Below are positions 1 to 9,162 of a stretch of DNA of 64,000 nucleotides, piece by piece. Both the position numbers and the translations under genes were made by a program. A model generated the notes under the pieces. The model was not told where the DNA came from, made no database searches, and saw only the letters and a list, made by a program, of their open reading frames with translations. This stretch comes from Phytoactinopolyspora alkaliphila (lineage in GTDB: Bacteria; Actinomycetota; Actinomycetes; Jiangellales; Jiangellaceae): the NCBI RefSeq assembly GCF_010550695.1, contig NZ_JAAGOB010000001.1, forward strand, positions 248,001 through 312,000, written 5' to 3'. The stretch's first letter is position 1; each line of letters starts with the position of its first letter.

Positions 1-206
1 ACAACGACCGCACTCCCTACGTGGTGGCGACCTCGAGCGGGAACCAGACGGTCCAAGTGAATCAGCGCACGGGTGGTGGGGCGTGGCGTTCGGTCGGCAC
101 CTTCTCCATGACAGCCGGCGCGAAGCAGGTGGTGGGCGTCAGCAGGTGGACCTCCGGCGGCGGCTACGTGATCGCCGACGCCGTCCGAATCTCCCGTCTC
201 GCCTGA
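1..206 (+). CDS. Golvesin C-terminal-like domain protein, 3' end only
   Basis: The open frame enters from the left edge (codons in phase from base 3) and ends at a TGA at 204-206, so only about the last 67 residues are present. The visible peptide has the pattern of golvesin/Xly-type carbohydrate- or wall-binding domains: a TVQVNQR strand, a WRSVGTF strand and a GYVIADAVRI end, which is the usual C-terminus of such beta-sandwich modules on secreted hydrolases. The catalytic or N-terminal part lies outside the window, so the enzyme type cannot be given. A large hairpin follows the stop directly. Domain assignment is by pattern recall. Confidence 0.6.
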   Translation, partial: NDRTPYVVATSSGNQTVQVNQRTGGGAWRSVGTFSMTAGAKQVVGVSRWTSGGGYVIADAVRISRLA

Positions 207-211
207 CGCCG

Positions 212-283
212 CCCCTGGCATGGGTTAAGGTCGTTGGAAACGGACATTTCGCCCACGATTGCGACCCTAACCCATGCCAGGGG
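212..283. repeat. 22-bp inverted repeat with 28-nt loop
   Basis: Arms at 212-233 and 262-283 pair at 21 of 22 positions (one A/C mismatch), with a 28-nt loop. It lies 6 bases after the stop of the golvesin-domain gene and 18 bases before the uvrB promoter box, so it could serve as a terminator that shields uvrB, but there is no T-run. The arm length and loop size resemble the other two intergenic palindromes in this window (15180 and 61482). Confidence 0.75.
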
Positions 284-300
284 TCGGTAGTGAGGTGACG

Positions 301-323
301 TTGTCGGTGGGTGAGCATACGGT
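301..323 (+). promoter_or_regulatory. RecA-independent DNA-damage promoter (PafBC type) of uvrB
   Basis: TTGTCGGTG at 301-309, eight bases, then TACGGT at 318-323 match the mycobacterial RecA-NDp consensus TTGTCRGTG-N8-TANNNT exactly. The -10 box is followed by 7 bases and then the uvrB ATG at 331, so transcription should begin at or next to the A of the start codon, giving a leaderless mRNA. There is no Shine-Dalgarno sequence before this ATG, which agrees. PafBC control is inferred from the motif; no pafBC gene is in the window. Confidence 0.8.
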
Positions 324-330
324 TGTCGGT

Positions 331-2439
331 ATGCGCGCAAGTACCGACATCGTCCGACGTGACGCACCGTTCAAGGTCGTCAGTGACTGGGATCCCTCCG
401 GTGACCAGCCGCAGGCCATCGACGAGCTGGAGCGGCGCGTCCGCGCCGGTGAGGAGGACGTCGTCCTGCTCGGTGCCACCGGTACGGGAAAGAGCGCGAC
501 GACGGCCTGGCTGATCGAGCGGCTCCAGCGGCCCACCCTGGTGATGGCACCGAACAAAACGCTGGCGGCACAGCTGGCGAACGAGTTCCGCGATCTGCTG
601 CCCAACAACGCGGTCGAGTACTTCGTCTCGTACTACGACTACTACCAGCCCGAGGCCTACGTGCCGCAGACTGACACCTACATCGAGAAGGACTCGTCGA
701 TCAACGACGAGGTAGAGCGCCTTCGCCACTCCACCACCGGATCGTTGATGACCAGGCGGGACGTCGTCGTCGTCGCTACCGTTTCTTGCATCTACGGGCT
801 GGGAAATCCCCAGGAGTACGCCGACCGGATGGTGTGGCTACGGGTGGGGGAGGAGCGCAACCGCGAGGCGTTGTTGCGCCGGCTGGTGGAGATCCAGTAC
901 ACCCGCAATGATCAGAACTTCACGCGGGGTACGTTCCGGGTGCGCGGTGACACTCTGGAGATCATTCCCCAGTACGGGGAGCTCGCCGTGCGCGTCGAGT
1001 TCTTCGGCGACGAGGTCGAGAAGATCACCACGCTGCACCCGCTCACCGGCGAGGTCATCAGCGAAGAAGACCTGATGTACGTCTTCCCTGCCTCTCACTA
1101 TGTGGCGGCGCCGGAGACGCAGGAGCGCGCGTTGCACGGCATCGAGGAAGAGCTCGCGCAACGGCTCGCGGAGCTGGAGAAACAGAACAAGCTGCTGGAG
1201 GCGCAGCGGCTGCGGATGCGCACCACCTATGACCTGGAGATGATCCGCGAGGTCGGATTCACCTCCGGCATCGAGAATTACTCACGGCACTTCGACGGAC
1301 GCGCTCCGGGTTCGCCGCCCAACTGCCTGCTCGACTACTTCCCGGAAGACTTCCTGCTCGTCATCGACGAGTCCCACGTCACGGTTCCACAGATCGGCGG
1401 CATGTTCGAGGGCGACATGAGCCGGAAGCGCACCCTGGTGGAACACGGGTTCCGGCTGCCCAGCGCCATGGACAACCGGCCGCTGAAATGGGACGAGTTC
1501 CTCGAGCGGGTGGGCCAGAAGGTCTACCTGTCCGCCACACCGGGACCCTATGAGCTGGGTAAGGGCGACGGCGTGGTCGAGCAGATCATCCGGCCTACCG
1601 GCCTGATCGACCCGGAGGTCGTCGTCAAGCCGACCAAGGGCCAGATCGACGATCTCATGCACGAGATCAACTCCCGCTCCGCTCGCCACGAGCGCGTGCT
1701 GGTCACCACCCTGACGAAGAAGATGGCCGAAGATCTCACCGACTACCTGCTCGAGCACGGCGTGCGGGTCCGGTATCTCCACAGCGAGGTAGACACGCTG
1801 CGCCGGGTGGAGCTGCTGCGCGAGCTGCGGCTGGGTGAGTTCGACGTCCTCGTGGGGATCAACCTGCTTCGTGAGGGCCTCGACCTGCCCGAGGTATCAC
1901 TGGTCAGCATCCTGGACGCGGACAAGGAAGGCTTCCTGCGTTCAGGCACGTCGCTCATCCAGACCATCGGCCGGGCGGCGCGTAACGTCTCCGGCCAGGT
2001 GCACATGTACGCGGACACCATGACGCCGTCGATGCAGAACGCCATCGACGAGACGAACCGCCGGCGGGAACGCCAGATCGCCTACAACACCGAACACGGC
2101 ATCGACCCGACGCCCCTGCGCAAGCGGATCGGGGACATCACCGAGATGCTCGCCCGCGAGGATGCCGACACCGACGAGCTGATCGGCGGCTCGGGGCGGG
2201 CGGCCAGCCGAGGCAAGTCACCGGTGCCGGGCCTGGGAAGCAGCGCCGAGACCGGCCGGCATGCGGCGGAGCTCGCGGGCATGCCGTCTGCCGACCTCGC
2301 GGAGTTGATCAGGCAACTTTCCGAGCAGATGCACAACGCGGCGGCCGAGCTGCAGTTCGAGCTGGCGGCCAGGTTGCGTGACGAGATCGCGGAGCTGAAG
2401 AAGGAGCTGCGAGGCATGCACGAGGCAGGCGTGAAGTAG
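331..2439 (+). CDS. uvrB: Excinuclease ABC subunit B
   Basis: UvrB, 702 residues, is the DNA-damage verification helicase of nucleotide excision repair; it is loaded by UvrA and recruits UvrC. Visible are the Walker A motif GATGTGKS near residue 48, the aromatic beta-hairpin [12 protein letters not shown] near residue 101 that is inserted between strands, the DESH box near residue 346, helicase motifs through [11 protein letters not shown] and QTIGRAARN, and a C-terminal UVR motif ([11 protein letters not shown]) that contacts UvrC. The frame is open back to 274, but ATG 331 is chosen because it gives the family N-terminus and sits 7 bases after a -10 box. uvrA lies 2.8 kb downstream and uvrC 13 kb downstream. 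Confidence 0.97.
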   Translation: MRASTDIVRRDAPFKVVSDWDPSGDQPQAIDELERRVRAGEEDVVLLGATGTGKSATTAWLIERLQRPTLVMAPNKTLAAQLANEFRDLLPNNAVEYFVSYYDYYQPEAYVPQTDTYIEKDSSINDEVERLRHSTTGSLMTRRDVVVVATVSCIYGLGNPQEYADRMVWLRVGEERNREALLRRLVEIQYTRNDQNFTRGTFRVRGDTLEIIPQYGELAVRVEFFGDEVEKITTLHPLTGEVISEEDLMYVFPASHYVAAPETQERALHGIEEELAQRLAELEKQNKLLEAQRLRMRTTYDLEMIREVGFTSGIENYSRHFDGRAPGSPPNCLLDYFPEDFLLVIDESHVTVPQIGGMFEGDMSRKRTLVEHGFRLPSAMDNRPLKWDEFLERVGQKVYLSATPGPYELGKGDGVVEQIIRPTGLIDPEVVVKPTKGQIDDLMHEINSRSARHERVLVTTLTKKMAEDLTDYLLEHGVRVRYLHSEVDTLRRVELLRELRLGEFDVLVGINLLREGLDLPEVSLVSILDADKEGFLRSGTSLIQTIGRAARNVSGQVHMYADTMTPSMQNAIDETNRRRERQIAYNTEHGIDPTPLRKRIGDITEMLAREDADTDELIGGSGRAASRGKSPVPGLGSSAETGRHAAELAGMPSADLAELIRQLSEQMHNAAAELQFELAARLRDEIAELKKELRGMHEAGVK

Positions 2440-2473
2440 GCCGGCTGCGTGGGTGTGGAATACTGGACCGGAC

Positions 2474-2582
2474 GTGGAGGGGAGTAATCCCTAAGCGGTG
2501 GCATCGTCATCACGGACAGCCCTCGGCGGGGGCTCCCGGTGCCTCCGGTCCGGTGCATCGGGCGGAAGAGACCTCCGGAAAT
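2474..2582 (+). promoter_or_regulatory. yybP-ykoY family manganese riboswitch
   Basis: The leader between uvrB and terC contains the GGAGGGGAGTA element (2476-2486), the ATCGTCATCACGGACAGCC segment (2503 on), the CTCCCGGTGCCTCCGGT segment (2533 on) and the GGGCGGAAGAGACCTCC element (2560-2576). The outer GGAGG and CCTCC can close helix P1 while the two conserved internal loops face each other, the layout of the yybP-ykoY Mn2+ riboswitch. This RNA family is well known upstream of TerC/Alx-type exporters, which is exactly the downstream gene. A covariance search (Rfam RF00080) would settle it. Confidence 0.82.
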
Positions 2583-2626
2583 GCGCGCTCCCTGCGCTGT
2601 GCTGACCGGAGAGGATCTCTACGTTC

Positions 2627-3664
2627 GTGCTGGATCTACCTGCCTGGTTCGAAGTCGGAACCCTTGTCGTCCTGACGCTCCTGCTCATCGCCGACCTGCT
2701 CATCGTCACCCGCCGCCCGCACGCGCCCTCGATGCGCGAAGCCAGCGGATGGGTGTCGTTCTATGTGGGGCTCGCTGTCCTCTTCGGCATCCTGATGTGG
2801 GTGGTGGGCGGCGCACAGGCATCCGGCGAGTTCTTTGCCGGGTGGCTGACCGAGTACAGCCTCAGCGTCGACAACCTGTTCGTCTTCGTGATCATCATGA
2901 GTCAGTTCCGGGTGCCGAGGAAGTATCAGCAATCCGTGCTGATGTTTGGGATCCTGCTGGCGATCGTGATGCGCGGGATCTTCATCCTGCTCGGCGCCCT
3001 GGCCATCAACCAGTTCGCCTGGGTGTTCTACATCTTCGGCGCCTTCCTGATCTACACCGCGGTCAAGCTCGCCCAGCAGCAGGTCACACATGAGGAACAC
3101 GAGGAGAGCTACGACAACGCGTTCATCCGGAAGGTGAGCAAGCGGCTGCGGATGAGCAACGACTACGACGGCGTCAAGCTGCGTACCCGCGTGGACGGCC
3201 GCAAGCTCTTCACTCCGATGCTGATCGTCTTCCTGGCCATCGGCTCCGCGGACCTGCTGTTCGCGGTCGACTCGATCCCGGCCATCTTCGGCATCACCCA
3301 GGAAATGTTCATCGTCTTCACCGCGAACGTCTTCGCCCTGATGGGACTGCGGCAGCTCTACTTCCTGCTCGGCGGGCTTCTCGAACGGCTCGTGTACCTG
3401 ACCGCCGGGCTGTCGGTGATCCTCGCGTTCATCGGCGTCAAACTGGTGCTGCACGCGCTGCACGAGAACAACTTGCCGTTCCTCAACGGTGGCGAGCCCT
3501 TGCACGTGCCCGAGGTGCCGATCTGGTTCTCGTTGCTCTTCATCGTCACCACCCTGGTCGTCACCACGACGGCAAGCCTGCTCAAGACGCGCCGAGACCT
3601 GCGCCGCGTCGGCGGAGCCGAGAAGGTCGAGGCCGATCTACCCACCGGCGGCCCGCACTCGTAG
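2627..3664 (+). CDS. TerC family integral membrane protein (probable Mn2+ exporter)
   Basis: This 345-residue polytopic protein is a TerC/Alx family member; relatives export manganese and were first named for tellurite resistance. About eight to nine hydrophobic helices are visible. The conserved acidic motifs in membrane segments, EYSLSVDNLFVF near residue 80 and SADLLFAVDSIPAIFG near residue 207, are the family signature. A hydrophilic loop rich in Glu, His, Lys and Arg separates the two halves. The GTG at 2627 is preceded by GAGAGGA about 11 bases upstream, rather far. The riboswitch just upstream strongly supports Mn2+ as the controlling ion. Mn2+ export is inference from family and regulator. 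Confidence 0.9.
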   Translation: MLDLPAWFEVGTLVVLTLLLIADLLIVTRRPHAPSMREASGWVSFYVGLAVLFGILMWVVGGAQASGEFFAGWLTEYSLSVDNLFVFVIIMSQFRVPRKYQQSVLMFGILLAIVMRGIFILLGALAINQFAWVFYIFGAFLIYTAVKLAQQQVTHEEHEESYDNAFIRKVSKRLRMSNDYDGVKLRTRVDGRKLFTPMLIVFLAIGSADLLFAVDSIPAIFGITQEMFIVFTANVFALMGLRQLYFLLGGLLERLVYLTAGLSVILAFIGVKLVLHALHENNLPFLNGGEPLHVPEVPIWFSLLFIVTTLVVTTTASLLKTRRDLRRVGGAEKVEADLPTGGPHS

Positions 3665-3687
3665 TTCGCGGCACGATGCCGGGTGGA

Positions 3688-4344
3688 TCACCAGCCGCGA
3701 GCGCGCCAGTCGGCGAGGTGGGGACGTTCCCGGCCGAGGGTGGTGTCGTCGCCGTGGCCGGGGTACACCCACGTCTCGTCCGGTAGCAGGTCGAACAGTT
3801 TGCGCTCGACGCCGTCCAGCAGCGACGCGAAGTCCTCGGACGAGGTCGTCTTGCCGACACCGCCGGGAAACAGGGCGTCACCGGTCCAGAGATGCGGAGG
3901 TCCCGTCGGGTCGTCGTACAGGAGCGCGATGCTGCCGGGCGTATGCCCGGCCAGATGGATCACCGCCAGCTCGCACGAGCCGAACCGGACTCGCTCCCCG
4001 TCGCGCACCGGCTCCGCCACGGGCACGGCGATTCCAGGAGCGTCATCAGGGTGCGCGACGGTGGCCGCTCCGGTGGCCCGCGCGACGTCGTCGAGCGCAC
4101 TCCAATGGTCCCGGTGCCGGTGCGTGGTGACGATACGCACCAGGGGGCCTTCGCCGCAGGTGGTGAGAATGCGGTCCGGCTCAGCCGCGGCGTCGATCAG
4201 CAGTTCCTCGCCGGTCTGGCGGCACCGCAGCACGTAGGCGTTGTTGTCCCAGCTTCCACCCACCGACATCTTGTTGATGATGAGGTGGCTCAGCTCGCGG
4301 ACCGCCGGCGGCCCGCCGGGGGAGACATGCCCGTGATAGGTCAT
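3688..4344 (-). CDS. MBL-fold metallo-hydrolase (glyoxalase II-like)
   Basis: A 218-residue metallo-beta-lactamase-fold protein. The zinc ligand motif THRHRDHW (a variant of HxHxDH) is near residue 74; further ligands appear in HLAGHTPGS, the Asp in WTGDALFPG, and the His in YPGHGDDT near the C-terminus. Size and spacing suit a small thioester hydrolase such as glyoxalase II. The stop of the upstream DinB-like gene overlaps this ATG by four bases, so the two are co-translated. In mycothiol-using bacteria such an enzyme beside a mycothiol-dependent isomerase suggests a mycothiol conjugate as substrate, but that is inference. Confidence 0.85.
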   Translation of the reverse strand: MTYHGHVSPGGPPAVRELSHLIINKMSVGGSWDNNAYVLRCRQTGEELLIDAAAEPDRILTTCGEGPLVRIVTTHRHRDHWSALDDVARATGAATVAHPDDAPGIAVPVAEPVRDGERVRFGSCELAVIHLAGHTPGSIALLYDDPTGPPHLWTGDALFPGGVGKTTSSEDFASLLDGVERKLFDLLPDETWVYPGHGDDTTLGRERPHLADWRARGW

Positions 4345-5087
4345 GGCAACCAGGCGGGCAGGCGCGGGAGGGCATCGGTGGGCGATACCTGCAGGTCTTC
4401 ACCGGTGGAGCGGCCGACCAGCCAGGCGAGAACCGAGCGGGCCGAGCCCTTGACCGTGACCTGATCGCCCGATCCGATCCGTGCTGCGGCGCCGTCGATC
4501 ACCATGGTGAAGCTCGGGACGTCGTCGCGCTGGCCGAAGCCGCGGACCGTCTCGGCCAAGGCACGCCGGACGAAGAACTCCGGCCAGTGGCCCGGCGTGT
4601 ACCCGGCGGCGAGATCGACGTGGTGGATCTCGACCTCGAGCAACCGCATCCACAGTGTGCGGCGGGCGGGCACGGTCCGGCCCGATCCGCCGGGTCCGGT
4701 GCGTACCTCCCGGGTCCATGCGTCGGCGGGCAGATCGGTGACCGCGGCGGCGAACCTGCTCGACGAGGCGCCGAGGTCGGCGATCTGCTCCTCCAGCGGG
4801 CGGGAGGCTCCGGCGACGATCTCCCGGTCGCGGGAGTCCCGGCTCGGATACATCAGTGCTTCCTTGCCGGTCCGTGCCCACGTGAGCAGGTTGGTGAGCG
4901 CGTCCGCGTTGCGCGCCAGGTGCGTGATCACGTGTCCCCGCGTCCAGCCCGGGCATAAGCTCGGGGCGGCGAGCGTTTCACCGTCGAGGGCGCCGGCCGT
5001 CGCGATGAGGCGTTCGGTCGCAGCGGTCACCGGGCCGGTGGATTCCTCGTTGTCGGTCTCGTGGGTCCTGGATGACATGGAAGGCAC
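4341..5087 (-). CDS. Mycothiol-dependent maleylpyruvate isomerase family protein (DinB-like)
   Basis: A 248-residue protein of the MDMPI family (DinB/YfiT-like four-helix bundle). The N-terminal motif CPGWTRGHVITHLARNADAL (residues about 45-64) supplies metal-binding His residues and LEVEIHHVDLAAGY near residue 150 supplies the others, the divalent metal triad of these enzymes. A C-terminal MDMPI_C-like section covers residues 165-248. Members use mycothiol as cofactor or substrate. It is transcribed away from uvrA and overlaps the MBL gene downstream. ATG 5087 is used; ATG 5078 is equally possible. The exact substrate is unknown. Confidence 0.85.
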   Translation of the reverse strand: MPSMSSRTHETDNEESTGPVTAATERLIATAGALDGETLAAPSLCPGWTRGHVITHLARNADALTNLLTWARTGKEALMYPSRDSRDREIVAGASRPLEEQIADLGASSSRFAAAVTDLPADAWTREVRTGPGGSGRTVPARRTLWMRLLEVEIHHVDLAAGYTPGHWPEFFVRRALAETVRGFGQRDDVPSFTMVIDGAAARIGSGDQVTVKGSARSVLAWLVGRSTGEDLQVSPTDALPRLPAWLP

Positions 5088-5126
5088 GGCCCGAATCTAC
5101 CTGGGACGACGTCACTGTGGCCAACC

Positions 5127-5149
5127 TTGTCGGTGATGGCGCCTACTAT
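5127..5149 (+). promoter_or_regulatory. RecA-independent DNA-damage promoter (PafBC type) of uvrA
   Basis: TTGTCGGTG at 5127-5135, eight bases, and TACTAT at 5144-5149 match TTGTCRGTG-N8-TANNNT at every constrained position. The -10 box ends 62 bases before the uvrA ATG, leaving a leader of roughly 55 bases, unlike the uvrB and uvrC copies. No palindromic LexA box (GAAC-N4-GTTC) is visible in this intergenic space. Confidence 0.8.
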
Positions 5150-5211
5150 GCGTGTGGTGCGCCTTGTGCGCGCGGAGAATGTGCTGATTCGACGAAAGAG
5201 CCGGGCTGCTG

Positions 5212-8076
5212 ATGACCGATCGGACCACCACCTATGCCGGTGACCGCCTCGTGGTGCGAGGCGCGCGCGAGCACAACCTCAAGGACGTCTCGCTCGATCT
5301 GCCACGAGACTCCATCATCGTCTTCACCGGCCTGTCCGGCTCCGGCAAGTCAAGTCTCGCATTCGACACGATCTTTGCCGAAGGACAGCGCCGGTACGTC
5401 GAGTCCCTGTCGGCCTATGCGCGGCAGTTCCTCGGCCAGATGGACAAGCCGGACGTCGACTTCATCGAAGGGCTCTCGCCGGCGGTCTCCATCGACCAGA
5501 AGTCCACGTCCCGCAACCCCCGCTCCACGGTCGGGACCATCACCGAGGTCTACGACTATCTGCGTCTGCTCTACGCGCGGGCCGGTCACCCGCACTGCCC
5601 GGAGTGCGGGCGGCCCATCGGCCGGCAGACGCCGCAGTCGATCGTCGACCGGGTCCTGGAGCTCGAGGAGGGCAGCCGGTTCCAGGTGCTTGCACCGGTG
5701 GTCCGTGAGCGCAAGGGCGAGTACGCCGACCTGTTCCGCACTCTCCAGTCACAGGGATACTCGCGGGCCCGGGTGGACGGCACCGTCTATCAGCTGACCG
5801 ATGTGCCCAAACTGAAGAAACAGGAGAAGCACACCATCGAGGTGGTGGTGGACCGGCTGACCGTGAAGTCGTCGTCGCTGCGCAGGCTCACCGACTCGGT
5901 GGAGACTGCGCTGCGGCTCTCCGGCGGCCTGGTGACGCTGGACTTCGTCGACCTTCCGGAGTCCGACGAGAATCGCGAGCGGGTGTTCTCCGAGCATCTG
6001 TACTGCCCCTACGACGAGCTTTCCTTCGAGGAGCTGGAACCGCGTACCTTCTCCTTCAACTCTCCGTTCGGAGCGTGCCCGGAGTGCTCCGGCCTCGGCA
6101 CCCGCATGGAGGTGGACGAGGAGCTCGCGGTGCCGGACCCCTCGGCCACGCTCGATGACGGGGCGCTCGCGCCGTGGGCGCCGGGGCACAGTACCGAGTA
6201 CTTCGGCCGGCTGGTGACTGCTCTGGCGGAAACCATCGGTTTCCGCACCGACACACCCTTCGAGAAGCTGCCCAAGAAGGCACGCGATGCCCTCCTGCAC
6301 GGCTACGGACAGCAGGTACACGTCCGCTACAAGAACCGGTACGGCCGCGAGCGCTCCTACTACACGTCGTACGAAGGCGTGATCCCGTGGGTACGGCGCC
6401 GCTACGCGGAAGCTGAGTCCGACACCAGCCGCGAGCGGTTCGAGGGGTTCATGCGTGAGGTCCCCTGTCCCGCGTGCAAGGGCGCCAGGCTCAAGCCCGT
6501 CGTCCTCGCCGTGACGCTCGGTGGGCGGAGCATCGCCGAGGTGGCGGCGATGCCCATCGGCGAGTGCGCGGCGTTCCTGCGTCAGCTCGAGCTGTCCGAG
6601 CGAGAGCAGCAGATCGCCGCGCGAGTACTCAAAGAGGTCAACGAGCGGCTGCAATTCCTCGTCGACGTCGGACTGCACTACCTCAGCCTCGACCGGGCGG
6701 CTGCCACGCTCGCCGGCGGGGAGGCACAGCGCATCCGGCTCGCCACGCAGATCGGTTCAGGCCTGGTCGGCGTGCTCTACGTTCTCGACGAACCGTCCAT
6801 CGGCTTGCATCAACGGGACAACCACCGGCTGATCGACACCCTCGTCCGGCTCCGTGACCTGGGAAACACGCTGATCGTGGTCGAGCATGACGAAGACACC
6901 ATCCGCACCGCGGACTGGGTGGTCGACATCGGGCCCGGCGCCGGCGAACACGGCGGCCAGGTGGTCGTCAGCGGAACCGTCGACGAGCTGCTGCAAGACC
7001 CCGGATCCATCACCGGTGAGTACCTGTCCGGCAAGCGCGCCATCGAGATCCCGACGGTCAGGCGGCCGCCCACCAAGGGAAAGGCCCTCACGGTTGTCGG
7101 AGCCCGCGAGCACAATCTGCGGGGCGTGGACGTCTCGTTCCCCCTCGGCTGCTTCGTCGCGGTCACGGGCGTCAGCGGCTCGGGAAAGTCGACGCTGGTC
7201 AACGACATCCTGTACACGTCCCTCGCCCGGGAGATCTACGGGGCGAAGGCGGTTCCGGGCCGGCATCGGCGCATCGACGGCATGGGCCTGGTGGACAAGG
7301 TCGTGCACGTCGACCAGTCACCTATCGGGCGTACCCCGCGAAGCAACCCGGCCACGTACACGGGAGTCTTCGACCACGTCCGCAAGCTCTTCGCCGAGAC
7401 CCAGGAGGCGAAGATCCGGGGCTACCAGCCGGGACGCTTCTCCTTCAACGTCAAGGGCGGCCGGTGCGAGGCGTGCAGCGGAGACGGCACCATCAAGATC
7501 GAGATGAACTTCCTGCCCGACGTCTACGTTCCGTGCGAGGTGTGCCACGGCGCTCGGTACAACCGGGAGACCCTCGAGGTGCATTACAAGGGCAAGACCA
7601 TCTCCGAGGTGCTGGAGATGCCGATCGAGGAAGCAGTGGAGTTCTTCGAGCCGGTTCAGCGCATCTCCCGGCACCTGCGGACTCTGGTGGACGTGGGTCT
7701 GGGATACGTCCGTCTCGGGCAGCCGGCGCCCACGCTGTCCGGTGGCGAGGCTCAGCGAGTCAAGCTCGCCGCGGAACTGCAGAAGCGCTCCACCGGCCGG
7801 ACCATCTACGTGCTGGACGAACCGACCACAGGCCTGCACTTCGAGGACATCCGCAAGCTGATCGGGGTGCTGCAGGGGCTCGTGGACAAGGGCAACACGG
7901 TGGTGGTCATCGAGCACAACCTCGATGTCATCAAGACGGCCGACTGGATCATCGACATGGGTCCCGAAGGGGGTACCGGCGGCGGCACAGTGGTCGCCAC
8001 CGGCACGCCGGAGCAGGTCGCGGAGATCGACGCGTCGCACACGGGAACGTTCCTGCGCAACATCCTGAACCGGTGA
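5212..8076 (+). CDS. uvrA: Excinuclease ABC subunit A
   Basis: UvrA, 954 residues, is the damage-sensing ATPase that loads UvrB. It has two ABC modules: Walker [10 protein letters not shown] near residue 39 and GVSGSGKST near 653, with LSGGEAQR-type signatures near 502 and 845 and Walker B LDEPSIGL and LDEPTTGL. Zinc-binding Cys pairs are visible (CPEC near 129, CPEC near 288, CPACKG near 420, and the CEACSGDG...CEVCHG module near 752-780 typical of the damage-contacting zinc finger). Full length and intact. It follows the damage-type promoter at 5127; the divergent neighbour is the DinB-like gene. Confidence 0.98.
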   Translation: MTDRTTTYAGDRLVVRGAREHNLKDVSLDLPRDSIIVFTGLSGSGKSSLAFDTIFAEGQRRYVESLSAYARQFLGQMDKPDVDFIEGLSPAVSIDQKSTSRNPRSTVGTITEVYDYLRLLYARAGHPHCPECGRPIGRQTPQSIVDRVLELEEGSRFQVLAPVVRERKGEYADLFRTLQSQGYSRARVDGTVYQLTDVPKLKKQEKHTIEVVVDRLTVKSSSLRRLTDSVETALRLSGGLVTLDFVDLPESDENRERVFSEHLYCPYDELSFEELEPRTFSFNSPFGACPECSGLGTRMEVDEELAVPDPSATLDDGALAPWAPGHSTEYFGRLVTALAETIGFRTDTPFEKLPKKARDALLHGYGQQVHVRYKNRYGRERSYYTSYEGVIPWVRRRYAEAESDTSRERFEGFMREVPCPACKGARLKPVVLAVTLGGRSIAEVAAMPIGECAAFLRQLELSEREQQIAARVLKEVNERLQFLVDVGLHYLSLDRAAATLAGGEAQRIRLATQIGSGLVGVLYVLDEPSIGLHQRDNHRLIDTLVRLRDLGNTLIVVEHDEDTIRTADWVVDIGPGAGEHGGQVVVSGTVDELLQDPGSITGEYLSGKRAIEIPTVRRPPTKGKALTVVGAREHNLRGVDVSFPLGCFVAVTGVSGSGKSTLVNDILYTSLAREIYGAKAVPGRHRRIDGMGLVDKVVHVDQSPIGRTPRSNPATYTGVFDHVRKLFAETQEAKIRGYQPGRFSFNVKGGRCEACSGDGTIKIEMNFLPDVYVPCEVCHGARYNRETLEVHYKGKTISEVLEMPIEEAVEFFEPVQRISRHLRTLVDVGLGYVRLGQPAPTLSGGEAQRVKLAAELQKRSTGRTIYVLDEPTTGLHFEDIRKLIGVLQGLVDKGNTVVVIEHNLDVIKTADWIIDMGPEGGTGGGTVVATGTPEQVAEIDASHTGTFLRNILNR

Positions 8077-8080
8077 ACGA

Positions 8081-8162
8081 CGACGGCCAGGCGCCGAGTG
8101 CCTGGCCGTCGCCCGTTCAGGCGAACATGATGCGGGCCCGTTTCCGAACGGCGCGGCCCGCA
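8081..8162. terminator. Pair of hairpins between convergent genes
   Basis: CGACGGCCAGGC (8081-8092) pairs perfectly with GCCTGGCCGTCG (8100-8111) four bases after the uvrA stop. A second hairpin pairs TGCGGGCC (8131-8138) with GGCCCGCA (8155-8162). They sit between uvrA and the convergent membrane gene and can stop transcription from both sides. Neither has a T-run, which is common for actinobacterial terminators. Confidence 0.7.
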
Positions 8163-8174
8163 CCTGTCACCGCC

Positions 8175-8945
8175 TCAGAAGCGCGGGGGCTCGTCGTCGG
8201 CGCCCGCGCCCCGGCCCGGGCCTGTGGCGGAGGTGGCGTCACCCAGGACGTCCCCGTCCGGTCCCGGTTGCGGAGCGAGCTTGGCCCACCACTGCTGCGC
8301 GGTCTTGATCCCGCCCACACCGAACGCGATCGTGGCGGCCACCAGGACCGACAGCGGCAGATACTGCAGGAGGGTGTTCTCCACCTTGTCCGTGACCGAC
8401 GGCGCGAAGTTCAGGGTGTCGAACGCCGCCAGGAACCCGATCACGAGCACGCCGATCCGGACCGCGGTGCTCACCCAAGCCATGTTGCGGCTCTCGGCGA
8501 ACGGCCTGACCACGCCGGCGGCCCAGTTGGCGATGGCCGCCGCCACGAACAACACCAGTAGCGCGATCGCCACGAGCGGCAGGTAGGCGATCAGGTCGGT
8601 GAGAAGCTGGGTGAGCTGGTCGATTCCCAGCACCTCGGCGCTGATCTGGATAAAGATCAGGAAGATGAGGAAGTAGGCGATCTGGCCGACCAGTCGCACA
8701 CCGGACGTGCCAGCTTGCTGCAACAACGTCTCCAAGCCTGCGGCCTCGGTGATTCGGCCCGCACCTACCTTCTCCAGCACTGCTATGAGCAGGCGGCGGA
8801 TCAGTTTGGCGATCCAGTGTCCCACCAGCAGGATGAGAAGTGCCACGATCAGGCGTGGCACCGCTTCACCCACATCGCGGCCGAGCTCGGTGAACGAGTC
8901 GGAGAGTTCATCGACGAAATTGGTACTCGCCACGGGGACGTACAT
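8175..8945 (-). CDS. Conserved TM-helix (MscS-like, CmpX type) membrane protein
   Basis: A 256-residue protein with about four to five hydrophobic helices. It carries two copies of the conserved TM-helix unit (PF05552 type): VPRLIVALLILLVGHWIAKL followed by RRLLIAVLEKVGAG in the N-terminal third, and a second ALLVLFVAAAIANWAAGVV unit in the middle, plus IAFGVGGIKTAQQWW near the C-terminus. Such proteins are grouped with mechanosensitive-channel-like CmpX proteins but lack the MscS beta domain here. The last 25 residues are hydrophilic. A GGAGGA sequence precedes the ATG. Function is unproven; a role in envelope stress or ion leak is a guess. Confidence 0.78.
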   Translation of the reverse strand: MYVPVASTNFVDELSDSFTELGRDVGEAVPRLIVALLILLVGHWIAKLIRRLLIAVLEKVGAGRITEAAGLETLLQQAGTSGVRLVGQIAYFLIFLIFIQISAEVLGIDQLTQLLTDLIAYLPLVAIALLVLFVAAAIANWAAGVVRPFAESRNMAWVSTAVRIGVLVIGFLAAFDTLNFAPSVTDKVENTLLQYLPLSVLVAATIAFGVGGIKTAQQWWAKLAPQPGPDGDVLGDATSATGPGRGAGADDEPPRF

Positions 8946-8991
8946 CTATTCCTCCAATGTGAGACGAACCGCGTTCCCTCAATTCGAGGAT

Positions 8992-9020
8992 ATAGTTCCT
9001 GGAGTAATGACACCTGTCAA
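8992..9020 (-). promoter_or_regulatory. Promoter of the TM-helix protein gene in an AT-rich spacer
   Basis: On the minus strand a perfect TTGACA (9020-9015) is followed after 17 bases by AACTAT (8997-8992); TATATC at 8994-8989 is an alternative -10 with a 20-base spacer. It lies about 50 bases before the ATG at 8945. The 217-base spacer 8946-9162 is clearly richer in A and T than its surroundings and holds no gene I can support. Confidence 0.5.
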
Positions 9021-9162
9021 TTCGTTGGATCAGTGCCGTATTTGCCGCATGGATTGTCGGAAATCGTCAATATATTCCGAAATATGTATTGGCTGACCAG
9101 GTAGTTTGGGCACTGACATCGAGGCGCTGACGTCAATCCAGAAACGTCGGGAATGTGGCGGA

